Positions 1 to 5,047 of a stretch of DNA of 5,245 bases are shown piece after piece (position 1 is the first letter of the stretch; each line of letters starts with the position of its first letter). Source of the stretch: Trichodesmium sp. jk18x7bins.61 (lineage in GTDB: Bacteria; Cyanobacteriota; Cyanobacteriia; Cyanobacteriales; Microcoleaceae); assembly GCA_022822685.1 (NCBI GenBank), contig JAJEAQ010000498.1, forward strand, positions 1 through 5,245. Reading direction: 5' to 3'. The translations under genes and the position numbers were made by a program. The notes under the pieces are model-generated. The model did not search any database. It worked only from the letters and a program-made list of their open reading frames with translations, and was not told the DNA's origin.

Positions 1-147
1 AACAATATTTAAAAGCTTACCTATGTTTGGGCTGGCTAATATAGTATTTTTTTTTACTTACAACAACAAAATTTTAGAGTAATAACACTGGTACTATAAA
101 TATTCTCAATTAACTGGAAAGTAAAAAAAACTGATTATTTAACTTAC

Positions 148-152
148 AAGGA
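148..152 (+). promoter_or_regulatory. Ribosome binding site that favours the ATG at 162
   Basis: AAGGA is complementary to the anti-Shine-Dalgarno end of 16S rRNA. It sits 9 nt before the ATG at 162, a normal spacing, and only 3 nt before the ATG at 156, which is too close. It therefore decides the start of the exported protein. Confidence 0.6.
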
Positions 153-161
153 TAAATGGCT

Positions 162-796
162 ATGAAAAAATTACTAACTGCGATAGTTGGATTATCTGTT
201 TTGGCAGCAGGCATTCTGGGATCTACACCAGCGCCAGCACAATTCTATACTTTTGGTGAGAATCCTGAGGATGACTTAAACGCTCTTTGGCTCAATGGTG
301 GTCAAACCATTATTAACGCTACCCCATTTAACGTCACTAATCAAATAACAAATGTTTTAAACTCACAATCGGCTGAAAATATTGCCTTGTTAACACTGCT
401 TCAAGACCCCAATCAAATGGATAATTTATATGCAGGAAATGTTTATAACTCTAGCACACCTAGCGGTTTCGGAGTCTACTCAAAAGAAGGTTGTAGTGTT
501 GACGCAGGTTGCGCCCTCAAAGCAATTGGTTTAGTTAATACATTGAATGTTTGGTATCTGTTAGCAATATAACCGATCCTCAAGACTGGGCAGAGTGTAC
601 CAAAGAATTAGATTATGATGCTTACTTAGCGGCTAGCGCATGTACTTTTGGAGATTGTCCAGGATTTGCTACTCTTCCAGGTAAAAAAGTTGTTGCTTGC
701 AACAATAGTGTAAATTCTGTTTTAGCAGGTAATAGTTACCTTAATCTCCCATCTACATTGGAATCACAGAAAAAAGAATTACAAATCAGTTGGTAA
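162..796 (+). CDS. Exported cysteine-containing protein of unknown family, reading frame broken once
   Basis: I do not recognise the family. Read from the ATG at 162, the protein opens with KK, a hydrophobic stretch (about residues 4-20) and STPAPA, a typical Sec signal peptide with probable cleavage after Ala26, so the product should be exported. The ATG at 162 is preferred over the in-frame ATG at 156 because AAGGA (148-152) lies 9 nt before it but only 3 nt before the other. The first frame ends at a TAA (570-572). The second frame is open from about 551 to 796 and continues with similar composition (ITDPQDWAEC, ACTFGDC). Re-reading one T at 551 joins the two into a mature protein with six cysteines (GCSVDAGC, EC, AC, DC, AC) that could form disulfides. 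Total length would be about 212 residues. It is a lone gene with its own terminator. The break may be a real one-base deletion, a sequencing error or slippage. Confidence 0.7.
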
Positions 797-842
797 TCTC
801 AGGTATAAAAACAGCATAAGTCGCTGGTCAGAAATTACTACC

Positions 843-870
843 ACTCCTCTACAGAAAGGGGAGTTTTTTA
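843..870 (+). terminator. Rho-independent terminator after the exported-protein gene
   Basis: ACTCCTCT (843-850) pairs with AGGGGAGT (857-864) as an 8-bp stem with one G-U pair and a six-base loop, followed at once by a T run (864-869). It lies 47 nt after the stop codon at 796 and on the same strand, as expected for the end of that transcript. Confidence 0.85.
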
Positions 871-1112
871 TGGTTGATTTTGGCACAAAAAGAATGAAGT
901 TTTATCTCTCTACCGCACTCTTTTTATGTATCCCTCCTACCCCTGTTATATAATGTCCGTTTAATTAGTGATAAAAAACTTTCTCCTCCTGATACCTTCT
1001 TTTTTCCCTCCGCGCCTCGGAATTCCTTCTTCCTTTTTCCTTCTTCCGCGCCGACTCCTAATTTTATTATACTTAATCATCCGGAAATGATATTATACCC
1101 TCTTCCCTTTTC
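871..1112. other. Non-coding, pyrimidine-rich stretch with short repeats
   Basis: No gene is visible. The + strand is strongly C/T-biased from about 981 to 1060. TTCCTTCTTCC occurs twice with a 14-bp period (1023-1033 and 1037-1047), and CCGCGCC occurs twice 36 bp apart (1010-1016 and 1046-1052). Read on the other strand this is the purine-rich GGAAGAAGGAA type of low-complexity repeat often found between cyanobacterial genes. No function can be assigned. Confidence 0.5.
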
Positions 1113-1282
1113 TATCCCCTCTTGGAAAGGGTAGGGCTGATTTATTGTCATCATAAAAAAACTGTATACCTTGAAATTTCGTACATCCTTCCAAAGTTAC
1201 TTAACGTAAAATATAGGGTTGTAAATATTCTCTCGCGACAATGAATTAGCCCTGCTCTTGGAAGGGGGGGCTAGGGGGGATA
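1113..1282. repeat. MITE-like segment with nested terminal inverted repeats
   Basis: Outer arms TATCCCC (1113-1119) and GGGGATA (1276-1282) are perfect inverted repeats. Inside them AGGGCTGATTTATTGTC (1133-1149) and GACAATGAATTAGCCCT (1237-1253) match as an inverted pair at 15 of 17 positions. CTCTTGGAA also occurs as a direct repeat near both ends (1119-1127 and 1255-1263). The 170-bp span has no ORF, which suits a non-autonomous miniature element or a long stem-loop. No target-site duplication was identified, so the exact ends are uncertain. Confidence 0.45.
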
Positions 1283-1341
1283 AAATCAGGGAGGTAGGAG
1301 AGGGATCTTCAATTGCACAGCATCCTCTTTTTCCATTAGAC

Positions 1342-1522
1342 ATCTCCAGAAATTAAGTTTTTGCTACGGTAAGGCAAGGGTTTGGCGAATCTTTTTTGGA
1401 GATTTTTATTATTTAACACCTGCAATTCTTCCCCATCGTGTAGACGAGTGGGAAATCCTTGCGGGGGATTTTGAAGAATCTCTGCAATAGCAAAGGCTTT
1501 GCAAATTCTTTATAGGAGAGAT
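1342..1522. repeat. Cluster of three hairpin-forming inverted repeats in non-coding DNA
   Basis: Three inverted repeats follow each other. ATCTCCA (1342-1348) pairs with TGGAGAT (1397-1403). AAATCC (1453-1458) pairs with GGATTT (1466-1471). AATCTCT (1477-1483) pairs with AGAGATT (1517-1523) and encloses the perfect hairpin GCAAAG-G-CTTTGC (1490-1502). No open frame of useful length covers the span. It could be a structured transcript or the debris of a small element, and neither strand nor promoter can be chosen. Confidence 0.35.
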
Positions 1523-1623
1523 TTGTCAACTCTCATTTGTAACACACATTGATTAAACTGGTTGAGCTACAGGAGAATTACCTGAAGCAAAATACAAATA
1601 AATATAAGTATCTTTAAAATAAA

Positions 1624-1691
1624 CATCTATAGTTTTTGGCTTGTTTTTGATGAAGTTTTCGTGGAGTTTAATGCATATGAGTTATAGATGT
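1624..1691. repeat. 9-bp inverted repeat
   Basis: ACATCTATA (1623-1631) and TATAGATGT (1683-1691) are perfect inverted repeats about 50 bp apart in AT-rich, gene-free DNA. In sequence this AT-rich a match of this size could arise by chance. Confidence 0.25.
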
Positions 1692-1701
1692 AATTACTTA
1701 T

Positions 1702-1796
1702 GTATTTATACGGTTAGCGCTTGGCACTCAGGGATTTACAACTTATCGCCTAGGGTGCAGACTAGAAAAGTTGTACAAAAAACAATGTGTAAATAC
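1702..1796. repeat. Nested inverted repeat, candidate small palindromic element
   Basis: The outer arms GTATTTATAC (1702-1711) and GTGTAAATAC (1787-1796) match as inverted repeats at 9 of 10 positions. A perfect inner pair, TACAACTT (1737-1744) and AAGTTGTA (1768-1775), lies inside. The 95-bp span is less AT-rich than its flanks and has no ORF. Its shape suits a small non-autonomous element, but no target duplication was found. Confidence 0.35.
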
Positions 1797-1917
1797 GCCA
1801 GAGCGAACCACTATCAATAGCAATAAATTAAATAAAATATTAGTCAGTGTAATCGGTTAACTGTTTTGATTAATCATCATTTTTTTTTCATCTTGAATAA
1901 TTCAATAACCTTCAGCT

Positions 1918-1938
1918 GAGGCAAGAGGCAAGAGGCAA
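1918..1938 (+). repeat. Short tandemly repeated heptamer (STRR-like), three copies
   Basis: GAGGCAA is repeated three times without interruption (1918-1924, 1925-1931, 1932-1938). Tandem heptamers of this kind (STRRs) are a known feature of filamentous cyanobacterial intergenic DNA. This assigns a likely lineage rather than a function. Confidence 0.75.
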
Positions 1939-2010
1939 AAGTATTGCAAGAATTGGGTACCTTGTCCCCGACGCTGATTTTAAAAATTAGTGGTGTGCAT
2001 TTTGCTAGCG

Positions 2011-2061
2011 CAAACATGAAAGGTGGCGCTTTCTATCCCTCACCATCACGGGGTTAAAAGC
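2011..2061 (+). other. Possible right-end remnant of an IS200/IS605-type element
   Basis: The stretch around GGTGGCGCTTTCTATCC (2023-2039), followed by a weak CCC/GGG hairpin (2037-2053) and TTAAAAGC, resembles from memory the 3' end of TnpB-carrying elements in cyanobacteria. A small hairpin TTTGC-TAGC-GCAAA precedes it (2001-2014). No TnpB coding sequence is visible upstream, so at most this is an isolated end. The resemblance is recalled, not computed. Confidence 0.2.
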
Positions 2062-2134
2062 AAGCCATAAAGCAGATAGAGAAAGGATTTTGAGATATAT
2101 ATTGAATAATAGTTCAAGTACGATATAAAGGTTA

Positions 2135-2413
2135 TTGAGAATTGAAGGTGAGTATGTGTTTCGCAAAGCGAAACACATACTCACCCCCCAGGCTTGGTTG
2201 ATTGTTTATTCAATACAAGACTTTATTAAAAGTCAAAAATCTGATCATAAAAGGATAAATAACGTAATAAAAAAGACTAATAAAATGAATGTATTAGGTT
2301 TTGATCAAGACCATATAAAGCAAAAAATAAGTCCATTTCAAATAGAAACATTAAAAATATTATTGTACTTAATATCAGTGCAGAAAATTGTACAAATTTC
2401 CAAATTATCGTAA
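2135..2413 (+). CDS. Doubtful small open frame, hypothetical
   Basis: I do not recognise this 92-codon frame and doubt that it is a gene. It opens with TTG and no good Shine-Dalgarno site precedes it. Its first codons (GEYVFRKAKHILTP) are simply the translation of the perfect hairpin at 2147-2185. The rest is rich in Lys, Ile, Asn and Gln, as expected for random translation of AT-rich DNA, although a hydrophobic patch (ILLYLISVQKIV) lies near its end. Nothing overlaps it on the other strand and it is the only long frame in its stretch, so it could be the tail of a lost gene into which the palindrome was inserted. It stops 66 nt before the transposase promoter. Confidence 0.2.
   Translation: MRIEGEYVFRKAKHILTPQAWLIVYSIQDFIKSQKSDHKRINNVIKKTNKMNVLGFDQDHIKQKISPFQIETLKILLYLISVQKIVQISKLS
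2147..2185. repeat. Perfect hairpin, 18-bp arms and AAA loop
   Basis: GGTGAGTATGTGTTTCGC (2147-2164) and GCGAAACACATACTCACC (2168-2185) are perfect reverse complements separated by AAA. No T run follows on the + strand (CCCC comes next), so a simple terminator is unlikely. The GC content and perfect symmetry stand out from the AT-rich flanks, which suits a dispersed palindromic repeat. It overlaps the start of the doubtful open frame at 2135-2413. Confidence 0.85.
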
Positions 2414-2428
2414 GGATTCAGGTCTGTA

Positions 2429-2436
2429 GCGATCGC
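2429..2436. repeat. HIP1 octamer
   Basis: GCGATCGC is the highly iterated palindrome HIP1 of many cyanobacterial genomes. A second copy lies at 4354-4361 inside the debranching-enzyme remnant. Together they are the simplest compositional pointer to the phylum. Confidence 0.8.
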
Positions 2437-2478
2437 ACTCTAGGTTCTCAGAAGCCAACTTATGGAAATATTCTAGGC

Positions 2479-2506
2479 TTGACAAAAAAGAAAACTAGGG
2501 TAAAGT
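2479..2506 (+). promoter_or_regulatory. Probable sigma-70 promoter of the IS66 transposase
   Basis: A consensus -35 box TTGACA (2479-2484) is followed after 16 nt by TAAAGT (2501-2506), a 4-of-6 match to the -10 box. Transcription would start near 2513, almost exactly at the ATG at 2513. The message would then be leaderless from that ATG, or have a leader of about 45 nt for the TTG at 2559. Confidence 0.45.
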
Positions 2507-2512
2507 AACAAT

Positions 2513-4034
2513 ATGAGTCAATCACAGTCGCCACTAACCCGAAAAAAACCTTAACCAGTTGTCAAAAGCACAACTGGTAGAGATTCTATTGGCTCAACAG
2601 AAAGTAATTGAAGAACTACAACGAGAAATCGAGAAATTCAAGTTTAGTCGGGACTTAGATAGTAAGACATCCTCCAAACCGCCATCAACGGAGCTACTGA
2701 AAAAATCAGAAAAAGCTAAACAAAAGGAGGATTCTCCAACCTCCAACCAAAAAAAAGAGACTCCCAGGAGGAAACCAGGGCATCAGGGAAAGACTCGTAA
2801 AGGGTTTTGTAGAATAGACAGAATCGAAATCTTGGAACCCTCTGTGTGTAGTAATTGTGGTCAAAGAGAATTTTTAGATGAACCTGTAGTAGTAGAGACT
2901 CAACAAGTAGCACAACTGTTGGAGAAACCTATTGAGATTGTTGAGTACCATCGTCATAGGTGTCAATATCGGAGGTGTGGTGCAGTAACATCATGGTCTT
3001 GGTCTTCTGATCTGATACCAGGACAAGATTTGGGGGTCAAGCTACAAGCTTTTTTGGGATGGTTAGGCAATTATGGACATCTCCCCTATGAAAAACAACA
3101 AGAGATGTTATGGGAACTGGGGAAAATTGAGATTGGTATCGGAACTTTAGTCAACACCAATCAACGGGTTGAACTGGCAATCAAACCTCATGTTGAGCAA
3201 TTATCAGAATGGGTAAAAACAGAACAACCGTCGATTCATGTAGATGAAACTCCTTGGCCTGTAAAGGGAATCAAAGAATGGCTGTGGGTGTTTACCAATC
3301 AAGATTTCTGTCTGTTTTGTGCTGCGGATACGAGGAGTCGGGCTGAACTGGAATCTCAGTTGGGGAGTATTTACAGTGGTGTTCTCAGTAGTGATGATTT
3401 AAGTGTTTATAATGGCTATCCAGTCAGATCTCAACAGAAATGTTGAGCTTTTCTACGTCGTCATTTTCAACGGTTAATTCAGCTACCTGGAACCAATAAT
3501 CAAGAGATAAGAAAGGCTTTTCAGGATTTAATAGATGAAGGATTTCGTCATTATCGAATCTGGCAACAAAACCAAGATCAGAGTCTTTATGACTATTGGG
3601 CTGCTGGATTTAAAGCTCATGTAGAGTTAACCCTCAAGCAATGGAGCGACAAAGCAGGTTATGAAGCCGGAAAACTCTTACGGAATCTCAAACTGAAAGC
3701 TGACCAGTGGTGGTATTTTCTCGAGTCCCCAGAAATTCCTCCCGATCATAATTTGGCCGAACGAGCCTCCTTCGGAGTCGCTTCGCTAACGCTACGGCTA
3801 GCAATCACGAAACGAAAAGTAGGTGGTGGTTCCAGAAGCATGGAGCGATTTCAACACACAGCCAATTTATTGACTGTGGTACAAACCTGTCGTCGTCACG
3901 GGCGTTCCGTCATTGATTTTTTTCAGCAATCAGTGGGAAAAGAAACTGGTTTAACCGCTTATATAGAAAGATTAAATAATACGCAAGCGTCAAAGAATTT
4001 CTCGGTTGGTCAGTCAGACTTGATCTTTTTCTAA
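2513..4034 (+). pseudogene. IS66-family (ISBst12-like) transposase, damaged
   Basis: This is the DDE transposase (TnpC-type) that cuts and joins the element's ends. Numbered from the TTG at 2559, it shows an N-terminal Leu/Glu-rich coiled coil (about 4-28), the SKPPS linker (39-43), a basic stretch with RRKPGHQGK (70-78), a zinc-binding pair C97-x2-C100 and C135-x4-C140, and catalytic residues D229 (HVDETPW), D279/D280 (SSDDLSVYNG) and E401 (NLAER). The typical GGSRSMERF and TCRRHGRSVIDFF end follows. Three lesions are visible. A natural start at ATG 2513 is separated from the main frame by one extra A in the A7 run at 2542-2548. Codon 296 is TGA (3444-3446) where the family has Trp (QQKC-W-A). 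Eight extra residues (403-410) come from a 24-bp repeat. The catalytic Glu lies after the TGA, so the truncated 295-residue product should be inactive. No tnpA or tnpB gene is present, as in the ISBst12 branch. Terminal repeats and target duplication were looked for but not found. Confidence 0.9.
3765..3788 (+). repeat. 24-bp in-frame repeat insertion inside the transposase gene
   Basis: IS66 transposases read NLAER followed directly by TLRLA-type residues and TKRKV. Here eight residues (ASFGVASL) interrupt that motif. The 24 bp encoding them keep the frame and contain the perfect mini-hairpin CTCC-TTC-GGAG (3767-3777). This suits a small palindromic repeat that inserted without breaking the frame. 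Its exact edges cannot be fixed without an uninterrupted relative. Confidence 0.7.
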
Positions 4035-4084
4035 AAAATTAGAAAACCATTTGGGTGCTAGAGGGTATTTTATTCATCATTATA

Positions 4085-4130
4085 ATGAAGCGTTTAGCTC
4101 CGCGACATGAAAAGCGTTTAGCTCCGCGAC
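4085..4130 (+). repeat. Tandem repeat, two copies of a 22-24 bp unit
   Basis: The unit ATGAA(AA)GCGTTTAGCTCCGCGAC occurs at 4085-4106 and again, with two extra A, at 4107-4130, and a third partial start (ATGAAGGCTCCGC) follows at 4131. The second copy is also the first part of the longer direct repeat at 4103-4160. Confidence 0.75.
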
Positions 4131-4160
4131 ATGAAGGCTCCGCATTCCGTAAGGAAAGCT
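4103..4160 (+). repeat. Dispersed repeat, left copy
   Basis: This 58-bp sequence starts with CGACATGAAAAGCG and ends with CATTCCGTAAGGAAAGCT. It recurs in the same orientation at 4646-4705, with differences only in the middle (AGCTCCGCG here, AGCTAAAGCT there, and one extra T). It contains the hairpin TTCC-GTAA-GGAA (4145-4156) and stands immediately before the enzyme remnant. The following bases to 4170 add a second inverted match (CGGAA at 4164-4168 to TTCCG at 4145-4149). Confidence 0.85.
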
Positions 4161-4202
4161 TTGCGGAACGCAATCGCCTCACCATAATTTGAGGACAATC
4201 AT

Positions 4203-4637
4203 CAAAGGACTACCCGCGATTTTTGGCTATAATCAGAAAACTATTGTGCTTGAGCTTGGGATGAAAACGGTAATCCTATTGATAGCATCACTTCTAATCC
4301 AGGGCATTGTTTGCAATTGGGAATTTTTACCTCTGAAAAAGCTGAAGCAGTAAGCGATCGCCAGGGTAAAAAAGATATGTTTAGTGGGTGGGGTATTCGT
4401 ACTCTCAGTAGTTGCTCTCCTGCTTACAACCCGATGGGTTATCATTTTGGTTCAGTTTGGCCTCACGATAGCAGTTTGACTGCGGTGGGATTACGCACGA
4501 TGGGGCGAATAGAGCAAGCATTTGCAATTGCCGAAGGCTTGATTGATATGACAAAAATGCAACCTAATCATCGGCCTCCAGAATTATTTTGTGGTTTTGA
4601 AAGGGAAGCTAACACAATCCCGATAGCGCGACCTGTT
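4203..4637 (+). pseudogene. C-terminal fragment of a glycogen-debranching-type amylo-alpha-1,6-glucosidase
   Basis: Intact relatives hydrolyse alpha-1,6 branch linkages of glycogen-like glucans or related glycosides, using an (alpha/alpha)6-barrel C-terminal domain. In one frame the fragment shows RDFWL, SENYCA, DENGNPIDSITSNPGH, MFSGWGIRTLSS, YNPMGYHFGSVWPHDSS and PPELFCGFERE, in the order found in that domain. The N-terminal domain and most of the barrel are missing. A TAA (4230-4232) and a TGA (4251-4253) interrupt its first 20 codons, and after ARPV (about 4637) the family sequence stops where a repeat begins. With no start codon, promoter or remaining partner gene, it is a decayed relic. 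Direct repeat copies lie on both sides (4103-4160, 4646-4705), which points to repeat-mediated rearrangement or insertion. The 122-codon frame from TTG 4311 inside it is unlikely to be expressed as a functional protein. Confidence 0.8.
4354..4361. repeat. HIP1 octamer
   Basis: This is a second GCGATCGC copy, lying inside coding-derived sequence of the debranching-enzyme remnant. It suggests that the gene was resident in a HIP1-rich genome before it decayed. Confidence 0.8.
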
Positions 4638-4652
4638 CATGTCGGCGACATG
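4638..4652. repeat. Palindromic motif CATGTCG-G-CGACATG
   Basis: These 15 bp with 7-bp arms stand exactly where the enzyme homology ends. The core TGTCGGCGACA recurs in the intron at 4815-4825 and, on the other strand, at 4874-4884, with a partial copy at 4958-4971. It runs straight into the right copy of the 60-bp direct repeat. Confidence 0.7.
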
Positions 4653-4705
4653 AAAAGCGTTTTAGCTAAAGCTACATGAAGGCTCCGCATTCCGTAAGGA
4701 AAGCT
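4646..4705 (+). repeat. Dispersed repeat, right copy
   Basis: This is the second copy of the repeat at 4103-4160 in the same orientation, 60 bp long, with the same TTCC-GTAA-GGAA hairpin (4690-4701). It separates the enzyme remnant from the intron sequence, which seems to begin about 10 bp further on. Confidence 0.85.
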
Positions 4706-4812
4706 CCTCCCCCGGTCGCCAACTGGTCGTCTGAAATGGGACACTGAGTCCCCTAGGGATTTTCACCCCGAGCCTACATGGAAAAGACTCTATGAGTCCG
4801 ACTACTCCTGTC

Positions 4813-4886
4813 CATGTCGGCGACAGGCTCAAGTAAGTAATGAAATAGTCCGAATGCAAGTCCCGTTTGAGCCTGTCGCCGACATG
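4813..4886. repeat. Perfect 20-bp inverted repeat inside the intron RNA region
   Basis: CATGTCGGCGACAGGCTCAA (4813-4832) and its exact reverse complement (4867-4886) enclose a 34-nt loop. The outer half of each arm is the dispersed TGTCGGCGACA motif. The inner CAGGCTCAA/TTGAGCCTG may be the intron's own stem. Perfect pairing implies recent origin, gene conversion or selection on the RNA stem. Confidence 0.8.
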
Positions 4887-4957
4887 CTGTTTTGTAATGA
4901 AACAGATAGGGATACTCTTCGAGAAGCCTGAGCCTACAAAATTTGTCCCCCCATGTA

Positions 4958-4971
4958 GAGCCTGTCGCCGA
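4958..4971 (-). repeat. Partial copy of the TGTCGGCGACA repeat
   Basis: GAGCCTGTCGCCGA repeats the left 14 bases of the motif found at 4869-4882 and then diverges into AAAGG. It lies 77 nt before the maturase ATG. Confidence 0.6.
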
Positions 4972-5047
4972 AAAGGAAAAGCCGACTTCTTCTCTCACTC
5001 ATGGGAAAGAAAACTCGAAAAAGAAACTTAAGGTCGATAAAAGTTAG

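Noticed and set aside
90..102. Possible -10 box (TACTAT/TATAAA) upstream of the exported-protein gene.
   Set aside because: No acceptable -35 box lies at the right distance, and such AT-rich matches are expected by chance here.
2716..2913. 65-codon minus-strand frame inside the transposase.
   Set aside because: It is antisense to well-supported transposase coding sequence and has no recognisable domain.
2414..4084. Terminal inverted repeats of the IS66 element.
   Set aside because: Comparing 2414-2512 with the reverse complement of 4035-4090 gave only scattered short matches such as CTCTAG, so no boundaries are claimed.
4085..4130. CRISPR-like look of repeated 22-24 bp units.
   Set aside because: The two copies are directly adjacent with no spacers and there is no cas gene. 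It is a simple tandem duplication.
4233..4445. 70-codon minus-strand frame over the debranching-enzyme remnant.
   Set aside because: The + strand of the same stretch has clear family motifs, while the minus frame has none.
4662..4998. Two minus-strand frames (4662-4859 and 4774-4998).
   Set aside because: They cover repeat and intron RNA sequence, overlap each other in different frames and show no domain.
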